This document shows, one piece after another, positions 36,413-45,060 of a DNA stretch of 64,000 bases. The translations under genes and the position numbers were made by a program. This DNA comes from Vibrio splendidus (GTDB lineage: Bacteria; Pseudomonadota; Gammaproteobacteria; Enterobacterales; Vibrionaceae): NCBI RefSeq assembly GCF_001557875.1, contig NZ_LNRF01000001.1, forward strand, positions 1,612,001 to 1,676,000. The letters are read 5' to 3'. Every line of letters starts with the position of its first letter. Position 1 is the first letter of the stretch. The notes under the pieces were generated by a model. That model saw only the letters and a program-made list of their open reading frames with translations. It was not told the DNA's origin and ran no database searches.

Positions 36413-37465
36413 CTATTTGTTACGGCGAGCTTCAACAGCATCTGCCAGCTGACGAAGTACTGTTTCAGTATCTTCCCAACCAATACACGCATCAGTAACA
36501 GATTGACCGTAAGTTGCAGCTTTGCCATCAACCAAGTCTTGGCGACCTTCAACTAGATGAGACTCGATCATCACACCAAAGATAGCTTTGTCGCCGCCAG
36601 AAATTTGTGCGCTTACGTCATCAGATACATTCATTTGACGCTTAAACTGCTTAGAACTGTTTGCGTGGCTGAAATCGATCATTACTTTTTGTGGAAGACC
36701 TGAAGCTGCTAGCTCTTCTTTGATCTTACCAACGTGTTCTGCGCTGTAGTTTGGCTCTTTACCACCACGTAGGATGATATGACAATCAGGGTTACCTGCT
36801 GTTTCAACAATAGCTGAATGACCGTACTTAGTTACCGATAAGAAGTGGTGAGAAGCGCTAGCAGAGCGAATAGCATCTGTTGCGATCTTGATGTTGCCAT
36901 CAGTACCATTCTTAAAACCAACTGGGCAAGATAGGCCTGAAGCCAGCTCACGGTGAACTTGAGATTCTGTCGTACGTGCGCCAATTGCACCCCAACTGAT
37001 TAGGTCAGCAACGTATTGAGGCGTGATCATATCTAGAAATTCACTTGCCGTTGGCATGCCCATGTCAGTTAAGTCAAGCAGTAGCTTACGTCCTAGACGA
37101 AGGCCATCATTTAGCTTGAACGTATCGTTCATGTACGGGTCGTTGATTAGACCTTTCCAACCTACCGTTGTGCGTGGCTTTTCAAAGTAAACACGCATTA
37201 CGATTTCAAGCTTATCGCCGAGTTCGTCACGCAGTACTTTTAAACGCTTGCCGTACTCAAGAGCAGCTTCTGTGTCATGAATAGAACATGGACCAACAAT
37301 TACAAGCAAGCGATCGTCACTATCTTCTAAAATATTGTGAATCGCTTTACGGCTTTCAAAGGTTGTAGAAGAAGCAATTTCTGTCGCTGCAAACTTTTCT
37401 AAAACAGCAACAGGCGGTAATAACTCTTTTACTTTGTTAATTCTTACATCATCAGTCTGGAACAT
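36413..37465 (-). CDS. aroG: 3-deoxy-7-phosphoheptulonate synthase (DAHP synthase, AroG type)
   Basis: The 350-residue enzyme condenses phosphoenolpyruvate and erythrose 4-phosphate, the first step of the shikimate pathway. VIVGPCSIHD (with the metal-binding Cys), KPRTTVGWKG and MIDFSHANS are class I hallmarks. The length and N-terminal ELLPPVAVLEKFAATE are closest to E. coli AroG (Phe-sensitive), though feedback specificity is inferred. A TyrR-type box lies about 170 bp upstream. Confidence 0.93.
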   Translation of the reverse strand: MFQTDDVRINKVKELLPPVAVLEKFAATEIASSTTFESRKAIHNILEDSDDRLLVIVGPCSIHDTEAALEYGKRLKVLRDELGDKLEIVMRVYFEKPRTTVGWKGLINDPYMNDTFKLNDGLRLGRKLLLDLTDMGMPTASEFLDMITPQYVADLISWGAIGARTTESQVHRELASGLSCPVGFKNGTDGNIKIATDAIRSASASHHFLSVTKYGHSAIVETAGNPDCHIILRGGKEPNYSAEHVGKIKEELAASGLPQKVMIDFSHANSSKQFKRQMNVSDDVSAQISGGDKAIFGVMIESHLVEGRQDLVDGKAATYGQSVTDACIGWEDTETVLRQLADAVEARRNK

Positions 37466-37635
37466 TGCTTACTTCTTCCTTTTTTCTATCCTTGAGCTGA
37501 ATGTACGTTGTCTCACGTCACTTTCTTTCAGCACTAATCTTCTTGTTCCTTGTAACTTAACTAGTAAAAACCACAGTTTCAATCACTAATTGAAAATAAA
37601 CGCAATTTTTTTTGTGTTTTATATTTAAAACACCC

Positions 37636-37653
37636 TGTACACCATTATTTACA
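37636..37653. promoter_or_regulatory. TyrR-type box upstream of aroG
   Basis: TGTACA-N6-TTTACA differs from the TyrR strong-box consensus TGTAAA-N6-TTTACA at one base. TyrR controls aroG in E. coli, so regulation by aromatic amino acids is likely. Confidence 0.65.
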
Positions 37654-37741
37654 AGCTATCGATTGCGTAATTTATAGGAAAGCAAGATCAGCTATTCTTC
37701 AAGCTCCACCATGCATGTGAAATTGTGTCGAATTTAAAACA

Positions 37742-37771
37742 AAAAAGCTCACGTGATCAGCGTGAGCTTTT
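37742..37771 (-). terminator. Terminator after the DUF3820 gene
   Basis: AAAGCTCACG/CGTGAGCTTT stem, followed on the minus strand by TTTGTTTT. Confidence 0.85.
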
Positions 37772-37777
37772 ATTTAA

Positions 37778-37993
37778 TTACATTATTTTCAAAGGCTTGA
37801 CGACACTGTCAAGCCCTTCAATTTTCAGAGCAAGACACAGTTTTAATAAGTCGCCGAGTTCACCAGACGGGAATCCCTTTTTATCAAACCACAGCAAATA
37901 TTCTTCAGGTAAGTCAATCAGTGTACGGCCCGCGTACTTTCCAAATGGCATCTGCATTCGAGCCAACTTAATCAGGTTCTCTTTCTCTAGCAT
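37778..37993 (-). CDS. DUF3820 family protein
   Basis: The 71-residue protein carries MPFGKYAGRTLIDLPEEYL followed by WF, the diagnostic pattern of DUF3820, a small domain also found attached to some exonucleases. The activity is unknown. It starts 12 bases after the DUF3313 lipoprotein stop and ends at a terminator, so the two may be cotranscribed. Confidence 0.85.
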   Translation of the reverse strand: MLEKENLIKLARMQMPFGKYAGRTLIDLPEEYLLWFDKKGFPSGELGDLLKLCLALKIEGLDSVVKPLKIM

Positions 37994-38005
37994 TATTCGG
38001 TCTTT

Positions 38006-38677
38006 CTAAGCGTCATTTATGTTCTGTAGAGTATCACCTAAACGTTCAACCCAATAGTTGATCGCGTCTTTGGCATCATCCAGCGAGTCAATCATGGTTG
38101 AAAAGTCTTTGTTACCCGCTTCACGGTCGATTGCAGCAAACAATGGCGTCCCCTCTTGAGCATCACTGACCAATAACTCTACACTCGCACTCCCAACATT
38201 GGTGTGTTCGCCTGTTGTCACCTTAGATATGGTTGACATCGCAAGGCCAAACGGCAGAACACTGCTCGTTACAGCTAAGATCGGATTGGGTGTTTCAACG
38301 TTACTTAGAGCGATACTCAAGCGCAGCGTCTTTCCTGTAGGTTCATCGACAATCGTTTTATGAGGCGATATTTTCTCTTCCAAACGCGCAACCATGTGGG
38401 CTGTGAGCACCTGAATTTCGTCCTGCTCTAACGAACCTTCTTCTGCCAAAACAAAAATTTGGTCGATCACTACAGAATCGTAATCATCTAACTTGGATTT
38501 CAAACGCTGTACGTCACGGAGCCCAACCCTTGCCCAAACCAAGTCGACGCCTCCGTCAGGCCCAGCCTGAAAATCTTCGTAGCTGGTAAATTTAGTAGCG
38601 GTTCTAATTGGGCCGCCTGCACAACCAAGCAAGAAAATGCTGGTTGCAACAAGCAAAAAGATTTTTAAAGGGTTCAT
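38006..38677 (-). CDS. DUF3313 family lipoprotein
   Basis: The 223-residue protein has a lipoprotein signal (MNPLKIFLLVATSIFLLGC) with Cys19 predicted to be lipidated. The rest matches the DUF3313 pattern: an N-terminal YEDF segment, a central strand-rich domain and a glycine-containing hydrophobic stretch (SSVLPFGLAMSTISKVTTG). A TTG-initiated extension to 38707 is possible but would spoil the signal peptide. The function is unknown. Confidence 0.75.
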   Translation of the reverse strand: MNPLKIFLLVATSIFLLGCAGGPIRTATKFTSYEDFQAGPDGGVDLVWARVGLRDVQRLKSKLDDYDSVVIDQIFVLAEEGSLEQDEIQVLTAHMVARLEEKISPHKTIVDEPTGKTLRLSIALSNVETPNPILAVTSSVLPFGLAMSTISKVTTGEHTNVGSASVELLVSDAQEGTPLFAAIDREAGNKDFSTMIDSLDDAKDAINYWVERLGDTLQNINDA

Positions 38678-38777
38678 AACGCACTTAGCTAAAATTAAGG
38701 AATCCAACCAAGTATGCCATACCCTATGTGAAAAGATTGTAGAAAAAGGGGGTTAAAAATCAGAGATAGCTCTAAAT

Positions 38778-39131
38778 TTAATCATGTTGAACAGTGTGTG
38801 CGTACTCTACAATCACCTGATTCCCTTCGATATAAGCATTTTGGATCTCACCATCAACACTCATTCTACTTTTCAGATAGACAACTTTAGGTCCAGATTC
38901 ATTACCCTCTTTGAGTGAAGGGAAGACATTCCTTGGTTCTAAATGAAGTAAACGACAAAAGTGACTAATGAAAGACATAGTTAATGGCGTCTCCCCTCTT
39001 AGCACTCTTGAGAAATCAAGTTGGTTCATCCCTAGCTTTTTTGAAAACTCCATCTGCGTAATTCGCATTCTCGATTTTTGTGACATCCACGTTTGATACA
39101 ACGCGTCTCTGTCTAGTTCTGTGAATTCCAT
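38778..39131 (-). CDS. XRE-like helix-turn-helix regulator
   Basis: The 117-residue protein has a helix-turn-helix at about residues 24-62 (RITQMEFSKKLGMNQLDFSR, then VLRGETPLTMSFISHFCRLL), like Cro/C1-type regulators. The C-terminal 40 residues form a short strand-rich domain of unknown role. AAGGAG directly before the ATG at 39131 decides the start over 39179. It is divergent from gbpA, which it may regulate; that is inference. Confidence 0.75.
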   Translation of the reverse strand: MEFTELDRDALYQTWMSQKSRMRITQMEFSKKLGMNQLDFSRVLRGETPLTMSFISHFCRLLHLEPRNVFPSLKEGNESGPKVVYLKSRMSVDGEIQNAYIEGNQVIVEYAHTVQHD

Positions 39132-39450
39132 ACCGACTCCTTTATATAATTCAGACCAATCAATTGTCCGGTTTTTCATACATGGCGTGTCAGAGTTCGG
39201 TTAGTGGAAGCCAAAGGTTTGGTTTTGATATGCGCGCAATTGTTGTACACAGCAAAACACAACAACCAAAATCCATTCACAAAAACAATTAGATCAAATA
39301 CTTTCTTTATTTATATCAATAATTTATACATTAACTTAAGAAATATATAGCAAGTTAATTTGTATTAAGAATTAAAAGTTCGAGATTGGCATTCCACATT
39401 TCAATCGATTGATTCGCATTTATAAAACTGGTTGGCTACATTTCGTTTGC

Positions 39451-39545
39451 TCAAACGCACTTCTGGCAAACTATTTGAAAGAATAGGACGCAAAGCCACC
39501 GGTCTGTCGACAAATATTCTGTCTATGATAGCGGGGCCGCCACTT
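39451..39545 (+). ncRNA. Cyclic di-GMP-I (GEMM) riboswitch in the gbpA leader
   Basis: The conserved core is plain: CGCACTTCTGGCAAACTA, a GAAA-capped P2 hairpin, then GGACGCAAAGCCACCGG, and after a variable P3 arm AGCGGGGCCGCC. This is the GEMM-I aptamer, which binds one c-di-GMP between its two helices; a homologous aptamer (Vc1) lies upstream of gbpA in V. cholerae. It ends about 70 bases before the gbpA start. The expression platform is unclear; a CACTTAA/TTAAGTG hairpin with AGGA in its loop follows directly. Confidence 0.95.
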
Positions 39546-39560
39546 AATAGGATTTAAGTG
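39541..39560 (+). other. Hairpin after the riboswitch with AGGA in its loop
   Basis: The 7-bp stem CACTTAA/TTAAGTG encloses TAGGAT. It is directly after the aptamer and carries the ribosome-binding-like AGGA of the leader ORF, so aptamer folding could control access. No T-tract follows, which argues against a terminator. Confidence 0.5.
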
Positions 39561-39563
39561 TAA

Positions 39564-39617
39564 ATGCATGCCGGAGTGTTCTCTTTTTTGTCGGCCAAAT
39601 ATAGTAAGGACAAATAA
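39564..39617 (+). CDS. Candidate 17-residue leader peptide in front of gbpA
   Basis: An ATG at 39564, with AGGA 11 bases upstream in the hairpin loop, opens a frame encoding [17 protein letters not shown]. It stops with a TAA (39615-39617) whose last base is the first base of the gbpA ATG. Such TAATG junctions are typical of translational coupling. The peptide resembles nothing I know, and a chance ORF of this size is possible. Confidence 0.4.
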   Translation: MHAGVFSFLSAKYSKDK

Positions 39618-41083
39618 TGAAACAACTCCAAAAAAAATCACTCATCGCGCTATCGCTACTTAGCGTAAGCGGTGCAAGCTTCGGTCACGGTTATGTCTCT
39701 GCATACAACAATGGCGCTGCTGAGAGCCGTGTTGCCCTATGTAAGTTCCCTGCAAGTGATACGCAAGAGAAAAACACCAACTGTGGTGGTATCCAATATG
39801 AACCACAAAGTGTAGAAGGCCCTGAAGGCTTTCCGGAAGTCGGCCCTGCTGATGGGAAAATCGCCAGTGCGCAATCTTCTTTAGCAGCAGCACTAGACGA
39901 GCAAAAAGCAGACCGCTGGGTCAAACGCCCGATCAAGTCTGGTTCTCAATACTTTGAGTGGACGTTCACAGCTAACCACAAGACTCGCGATTGGAAATAT
40001 TACATTACTCAACCAGACTGGAATCCAAACCAGCCTTTGGCACGCAGCTCCTTTGACTTAACGCCATTCTGTGTTGTTGAAGGCAATATGAAACAGCCAC
40101 CGATGCAAGTAAGCCACTTTTGTAATGTGCCAGAACGCGAAGGTTACCAAGTAATCCTTGCGGTATGGGATGTAGGTGATACTGCTGCGGCTTTCTACAA
40201 CGTTATCGACGTGAAATTTGATGGCGACGGCCCTATCATTCCTGATTGGGATCAAGGCGGTCAAATCAACCCAACACAAGACCTGAATGTTGGTGACGCT
40301 GTTTACACTCGTGTATTCGACCAATCAGGTGAGAACGCTTCATACAGCACTGAGCTTGTGATTGAAAGTTCTGATCAAGGCAAAGCCAATAATTGGTCTT
40401 ACGCGCTTGCCTCTAAGATCAATCAAGAGCAGACGCAAATCAAGGCAGGTCAATTGAACGACCAAGGCGATTTTGCACCCGTTTACGGCACTAACCCTGT
40501 TTATCTAAAAGCAGGCTCTGGCTTTAACAGTGTAGAAATCGGCTACAAGATTGACACTCCAGAGCCGGAGCATGAGCTAGAAGTAACGGGGTTAGAGTCA
40601 GAGTACATTATCGATGAGAGCCAACCTACCCAGCTAGATCTTACGTTAGCGGCAACAGGCGATATCCAAGCTGAGCTTACCGTGTACAACCATCACCGTG
40701 AAGCGCTTGCATCTCAGAAATCGGAGCTAACAGACGGACAAGTTGAAGGTGTTCAACTGACTCTTTCTAAGTCTGAAGCTGGCCACCACATGCTTGTGGT
40801 TGTGACGAAAGATGACCAAGGTAACTTAGTGGATCAGAACACGCTTGATTTCCATCTGATGGACGAGCAAACACCTCCACCAGCGGGCGATTACGACTTC
40901 GTATTCCCAGAAAGCATTGAATCTTACACAGCCGGTACTAAAGTACTGAGCAGCGATGGTGGCGTTTATCAGTGTAAAGAGTTCCCATACTCTGGCTACT
41001 GTGTTCAATGGGCACCAACAGCAACTCAGTACGAACCAGGTGTAGGTTCACACTGGCAAGATGCTTGGAACAAAGTGGATTAA
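39617..41083 (+). CDS. gbpA: GlcNAc/chitin-binding colonisation factor GbpA (AA10 LPMO)
   Basis: The 488-residue secreted protein has a signal peptide ending SFG. The mature protein starts with His24, which with a second histidine in the domain forms the copper histidine brace of AA10 lytic polysaccharide monooxygenases. The LPMO domain runs to about residue 205, two bacterium-binding domains follow to about residue 410, and a C-terminal chitin-binding module has [18 protein letters not shown] and GSHWQDAW. Length and domain order match V. cholerae GbpA. It is preceded by a c-di-GMP riboswitch. Confidence 0.96.
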   Translation: MKQLQKKSLIALSLLSVSGASFGHGYVSAYNNGAAESRVALCKFPASDTQEKNTNCGGIQYEPQSVEGPEGFPEVGPADGKIASAQSSLAAALDEQKADRWVKRPIKSGSQYFEWTFTANHKTRDWKYYITQPDWNPNQPLARSSFDLTPFCVVEGNMKQPPMQVSHFCNVPEREGYQVILAVWDVGDTAAAFYNVIDVKFDGDGPIIPDWDQGGQINPTQDLNVGDAVYTRVFDQSGENASYSTELVIESSDQGKANNWSYALASKINQEQTQIKAGQLNDQGDFAPVYGTNPVYLKAGSGFNSVEIGYKIDTPEPEHELEVTGLESEYIIDESQPTQLDLTLAATGDIQAELTVYNHHREALASQKSELTDGQVEGVQLTLSKSEAGHHMLVVVTKDDQGNLVDQNTLDFHLMDEQTPPPAGDYDFVFPESIESYTAGTKVLSSDGGVYQCKEFPYSGYCVQWAPTATQYEPGVGSHWQDAWNKVD

Positions 41084-41127
41084 TTGCTCACTAGAAACTT
41101 ACTCTTAATTGATAAGTTTGAGTAACC

Positions 41128-41158
41128 AAAACGGATGCCCAGAGCATCCGTTTTCTTC
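41128..41158. terminator. Bidirectional terminator between gbpA and ctaB
   Basis: AAAACGGATGC/GCATCCGTTTT stem with a CCAGA loop; A- and T-runs on both sides suit the convergent genes. Confidence 0.9.
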
Positions 41159-41184
41159 TTCAGCAACAGCAGAAATTAAGGTGT

Positions 41185-42159
41185 TCAAAGTAGATAGTGG
41201 TCTGCCAACAGAGCAACAAACAAGATCATGAGATGATAGATGGAGAACTTAAAGGTCTTCATCGCCATATTAGGCTCATCACGATATTTAAGTACCCAAG
41301 CATGGTAAACAAACCCACCGTTGAGCACCAATGAAGCGCTCAGATATATCCAACTGCTCATACCGACCAATACAGGCAATATACACACGATGCTAAGCAA
41401 CAAAGTATAGAGCAAGATAGAAGTCTTGGTGTATTCGATCCCGTGGGTTACAGGCAGCATGGGTATGTTCACTTTGGCATACTCGTCACGACGATGAATT
41501 GCCAACGCCCAGAAGTGCGGAGGTGTCCAAATAAAGATGACCATCACCAACAACCAAGCGTTTGAATGCAGTTCGTTAGTGACTGCCGTCCAACCCAATA
41601 GCGGAGGCATTGCACCTGCGATCCCAGCAATCACGATGTTTTGTGGCGTCGCTCGCTTTAAGTACATGGTATAAATCACTGCGTAACCCAACAAGCTTGC
41701 AAAAGTTAGCCAAGCGGTGAGTTGATTGACCCACACGACAAGCGTGACGAATCCAAGTAAGCCGATACCCGCCGCAAAGCTGAATACACGCACACTACTC
41801 AGCTCACCTGACGGTAAAGGTCGTCGGTTTGTTCGAGTCATCTGACCGTCGATCTTTTTATCGATCAAGTGGTTAAATGCAGCCGCTGAACCCGCCATTA
41901 GTCCTATCCCAATCATTCCGCACAGTGTTTGCTGTAAAGGTAAGCTATTAGGCACAGCCAAACACATCCCGACCAATGCCGTCAGCAACATCAAAGCAAC
42001 CACTTTAGGCTTGGTCAGCGTTAGATAAACTTTCCAAGTAGCTTTGTTTTTTGCAGCCATTTCGTTACTTAAAGCTATGTCGTTATTGGCTGTTACCTTA
42101 TGACTTAAGGTTGCGTCTTGAACCACTACTTCATGCTGTGTTGACGTTCTACTGACCAT
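41185..42159 (-). CDS. ctaB: Protoheme IX farnesyltransferase (heme O synthase)
   Basis: The 324-residue UbiA-family enzyme farnesylates heme B to heme O, the step before heme A. The prenyl-diphosphate-binding motif [15 protein letters not shown] is clear, and about nine membrane spans follow an N-terminal extension of some 45 polar residues. AAGGAGG directly before the ATG at 42159 settles the start over the GTG at 42180. It overlaps the ctaA 3' end by 11 bases. Confidence 0.94.
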   Translation of the reverse strand: MVSRTSTQHEVVVQDATLSHKVTANNDIALSNEMAAKNKATWKVYLTLTKPKVVALMLLTALVGMCLAVPNSLPLQQTLCGMIGIGLMAGSAAAFNHLIDKKIDGQMTRTNRRPLPSGELSSVRVFSFAAGIGLLGFVTLVVWVNQLTAWLTFASLLGYAVIYTMYLKRATPQNIVIAGIAGAMPPLLGWTAVTNELHSNAWLLVMVIFIWTPPHFWALAIHRRDEYAKVNIPMLPVTHGIEYTKTSILLYTLLLSIVCILPVLVGMSSWIYLSASLVLNGGFVYHAWVLKYRDEPNMAMKTFKFSIYHLMILFVALLADHYLL

Positions 42160-43204
42160 GATTACCTCCTTGTAATACACTGTTCCTCACCAAGCTCTCA
42201 CTCGGTTTGCGCTGCCACACCACAAAATTGGTTACAACCATGCTGATGAGCAACATCGCTGCGACTAGGTTATGCAAAACCGCAACTGAGATTGGCAGGT
42301 GAAACCATACATTGCTGACCCCAAGACTGATTTGAATAAACAACACGATTGCGACAATCACGCTTAGCTTTTGGTGAGGCACTTGACCAAACTTCCATAG
42401 CTGGTACACGACCATCAGCACCGTTAACGTCGCCACAATAGCCCCAAACCTGTGCATGACATGGATGGTGAGCCTTGCGGGATACTCCAACACACCAAAC
42501 TCATAATTATCATGTCCGCGTTGAGCAAAATCGAACGCATTTTTGAAATCGAGGTAGCTCATCCAGTTACCTTCACAAATAGGTAATTGGGTACACACCA
42601 AAGCGGCATAGTTTGACGATGTCCAACCACCAAGCAGTATCTGCCCAACCACAATGAGTAACCCAAAGAGCGCCCAAGCTTTAAGTGATGGAGAACAAGA
42701 AACCTCGCCAAAACGGCTTTGGAATTGAGACAAACGACAGTAGAGCAGACACAACAGTGACAACAGTGTGAAGCCCCCCATCAAATGCGCCATAACCACA
42801 ACGGGCATCAACTTGAGAGTCACCGTCCACATTCCAAGCAAAGCCTGAAAAATCACAGTGGCTGAAATAAGCAAAGGAAGCCCAATCGAAGTAATATTCT
42901 TTTTAATACAACAAGCTACAACGACAAAGATAAGCAGCCCTAATGTTCCTGCAAAATAGCGATGTATCATCTCTATCCAAGCTTTATCTGCTTCGAGAGC
43001 TCGCTCTGGAAATTGCAGATTGGCTTGATTCACCGCTTGGGCATCAGAGGGCACGGTGATCTTTCCGTAACAACCCGGCCAATCAGGACAGCCAAGGCCT
43101 GCATCAGACAAACGGGTATAAGCGCCGAGAACAATCACGGTAAGGGTTAACAAGATAGTTAATCTCATCACGAGCATCAGTAAATCAGAGGCTTTATTCT
43201 GCAT
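42149..43204 (-). CDS. ctaA: Heme A synthase (CtaA/COX15)
   Basis: The 351-residue membrane protein has eight spans and the conserved [19 protein letters not shown] near the N-terminus. [11 protein letters not shown] and [11 protein letters not shown] hold heme-ligand histidines. It oxidises heme O to heme A for the caa3 oxidase. A cysteine pair in the second half (CTQLPICEG) is typical of the family. GGGAG precedes the ATG. Confidence 0.94.
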   Translation of the reverse strand: MQNKASDLLMLVMRLTILLTLTVIVLGAYTRLSDAGLGCPDWPGCYGKITVPSDAQAVNQANLQFPERALEADKAWIEMIHRYFAGTLGLLIFVVVACCIKKNITSIGLPLLISATVIFQALLGMWTVTLKLMPVVVMAHLMGGFTLLSLLCLLYCRLSQFQSRFGEVSCSPSLKAWALFGLLIVVGQILLGGWTSSNYAALVCTQLPICEGNWMSYLDFKNAFDFAQRGHDNYEFGVLEYPARLTIHVMHRFGAIVATLTVLMVVYQLWKFGQVPHQKLSVIVAIVLFIQISLGVSNVWFHLPISVAVLHNLVAAMLLISMVVTNFVVWQRKPSESLVRNSVLQGGNHGQ

Positions 43205-43277
43205 CGTTTATCTCCCTATACTTATTCCCTTTCGCTACTTAACTCAAGCATTCGCGCCATCTACTAAAGCTTATCAA

Positions 43278-43886
43278 CTACCCGACTCGTGACAGTTTGA
43301 GAAGCTTTCTTAAATCATGAATCATGCCTTTAGATTGACCAACTAGCTGCGAAGGATCAGAAACGCTTTTGTACTCCATTACCAACTGTCCTAGTGGGTC
43401 AATAATGACAATGGAAGCAGGCGAAAACTCGGTACTTAACTGATCACCACCAGCTAACAAAGATAGAGCAGGCTTATCGAGCGAACCCGTTAACGAGTTA
43501 CCCTCCGATACAAAAACAACAGGGGTCACCCGCTCTTTGTTTTTACCTAGCGCCAAATAGCTTTGATTCAAGTAATGGAGTTGTTGTTCACACAAGCTAT
43601 CGCACTCAGTCGGAGCAATGTAACCCACCAGCCATCCTTCTCCTTCCACCGGCGCCGTCAACCCAAAATCTTGCAACGTCACTCTTGGCTCAACCAACTC
43701 CCCCGTGTTTGTCACACCAGATGTGTACCAATTTTGCTCTAACACGGTTTTAGCGATAATGGCAGGTAAGGCGAAGATCAGAATCAATCCGATTAATACA
43801 AGGCGACCACGTGAGCGACGCTGTTTAAACGCAGCCAAGTTTGCATCGGTACTGTCCTTGTTAAGTTGTACTTGAGACTTATCCAT
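43278..43886 (-). CDS. SCO-like membrane-anchored protein of the cox cluster, lacking the copper histidine
   Basis: The 202-residue protein has one N-terminal span (about residues 30-47) and a thioredoxin-like domain outside. ECDSLCEQQLHYL matches the CxxxC of Sco/PrrC copper chaperones. The third copper ligand, a histidine normally just before the strand equivalent to SIVIIDPLG, is absent (the segment reads STEFSPASIVIIDP). A thiol-disulfide role in oxidase assembly is therefore more likely than copper delivery. It lies between surf1 and ctaA. Confidence 0.75.
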   Translation of the reverse strand: MDKSQVQLNKDSTDANLAAFKQRRSRGRLVLIGLILIFALPAIIAKTVLEQNWYTSGVTNTGELVEPRVTLQDFGLTAPVEGEGWLVGYIAPTECDSLCEQQLHYLNQSYLALGKNKERVTPVVFVSEGNSLTGSLDKPALSLLAGGDQLSTEFSPASIVIIDPLGQLVMEYKSVSDPSQLVGQSKGMIHDLRKLLKLSRVG

Positions 43887-43945
43887 TTTGATTCCCTGTA
43901 TTAAGCGCTGCCGTTCGCTATCTGTATTTATGTCATTTCGGGCAT

Positions 43946-44737
43946 TTACTTCTTATTAATGTGACTATGTTTCTTTAAGTGTCGGTAGCCAATCAATAAC
44001 ATCAGAGAGAGCAGTACCGCAGCCATCACGAACCATTGAAACGAATAACCAAAGTGCTTATCAGACTTCATCGCCGTCGGGCGCCATAACATTTCATAAG
44101 GCCATGAATCTAAGCTCTGAGGTTGAAAGATAAACGGCAACACCTCTTGTCCTGTATATTGCGATAACGCCTCTATATTGATGTTTTGAATTCTTTTCGG
44201 TGCCGTATTCTCCAACCCAAGCTCCTGACTTAACGGATTCACTGAACGTGTGTACAAACGCCCAGACATGTTGGTTGGTAGCGTGACGTTTCCGATTTGT
44301 GGGAGCTCTCTTCTGTCATTATTTGCTGCAACGAACCCAAGATCGATCAACAGTTGTTTTCTTCCATCTTGTGTTTGAACCTCACCGAGCATGTAAATCA
44401 CATACCCTACCGTTCCTTGGTTAATCTGGTTATCTAACAGGAGAATCAAGCCACTCGTATTTACTAATTCAACATCAACCTTTAATCCGTATAGGGTTTG
44501 AAGGGGCAATGAATCTTGGTCAGAGGAACTCATGTCTCGAAACTCAGAAATAACGACACCTAAAGGTTGTGACGATAGCTGCGCTCTCTCTGTTAATTGC
44601 TGTTCATAACGCAATTTCTCGTTACCACGATCTAGTTGCCACAAACCCAACTTGATTAAAGCGCTGACTGAAACCACAGTTAAAACAACCGCTATCCAAA
44701 AACCTTTACTGCGGAACTTGTGTTCATCCTCAATCAA
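43946..44737 (-). CDS. SURF1-family cytochrome oxidase assembly protein
   Basis: The protein (about 263 residues) has an N-terminal span ending with LGLWQLDRGNEKL and a C-terminal span near its end, flanking a periplasmic domain, as in SURF1/Shy1. It supports heme A insertion into subunit I. The frame is open upstream to 44869 without an ATG; TTG 44737 and GTG 44755 are candidate starts and neither has a good ribosome binding site. It must start near the divergent DUF2909 gene, so its exact 5' end is uncertain. Confidence 0.8.
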   Translation of the reverse strand: MIEDEHKFRSKGFWIAVVLTVVSVSALIKLGLWQLDRGNEKLRYEQQLTERAQLSSQPLGVVISEFRDMSSSDQDSLPLQTLYGLKVDVELVNTSGLILLLDNQINQGTVGYVIYMLGEVQTQDGRKQLLIDLGFVAANNDRRELPQIGNVTLPTNMSGRLYTRSVNPLSQELGLENTAPKRIQNINIEALSQYTGQEVLPFIFQPQSLDSWPYEMLWRPTAMKSDKHFGYSFQWFVMAAVLLSLMLLIGYRHLKKHSHINKK

Positions 44738-44756
44738 TCGGTTTGGAGTTATCACT

Positions 44757-44987
44757 ATGGCGTCATCTACCTTTGTATTGTTATTTAAAATTGTATTGGT
44801 CGCTTTGTTGTTTTTTATCGCTTTCAATTTGATGAAAGGTCTAATCCAAATCGCCTCAGGTAAACACAATGGAAAAAGGCTCAGTCACTTCTTGGGTCGT
44901 CGTGTGATGCTTTCTGCCATCGTGATACTGTTGCTTTTACTGGCTCTTGCTTCTGGAACCATCACTCCAAATCCACGACCTTATTAG
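44757..44987 (+). CDS. DUF2909 small twin-transmembrane protein
   Basis: The 76-residue protein has two hydrophobic helices (about residues 5-25 and 48-68) joined by a basic loop (GKHNGKRLSHFLGRR). DUF2909 members recur beside coxC/surf1 in Gammaproteobacteria, suggesting a role in oxidase assembly, though none is proven. GGAG lies 8 bases before the ATG. It is on the opposite strand inside the cox cluster, antisense to any coxC-surf1 transcript. Confidence 0.82.
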   Translation: MASSTFVLLFKIVLVALLFFIAFNLMKGLIQIASGKHNGKRLSHFLGRRVMLSAIVILLLLLALASGTITPNPRPY

Positions 44988-45060
44988 CACTTTCAGGTTT
45001 ATCAACGCTCTCAAACTTATTTGTTCTTTCAAGTGTGGCTTAGAGCAGCTCAATATGTCG

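Larger units (their letters stand above)
37466..37777. other. aroG upstream region
   Basis: This 312 bp region holds the aroG promoter, a TyrR-type box (37636-37653) and the terminator of the DUF3820 gene (37742-37771). No ORF or riboswitch was seen. Confidence 0.55.
39132..39616. other. Divergent regulator/gbpA region with riboswitch and leader ORF
   Basis: This 485 bp region is AT-rich from 39240 to 39420, where the promoters should lie. It is followed by the c-di-GMP riboswitch (39451-39545), a hairpin (39541-39560), a 17-codon ORF and the gbpA start. It contains TATCAATAA near 39314, only half a LuxR-type site. Confidence 0.6.

Noticed and set aside
39305..39330. LuxR-type box upstream of gbpA (TATCAATAA)
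   Set aside because: Only one half-site matches; the other arm is absent.
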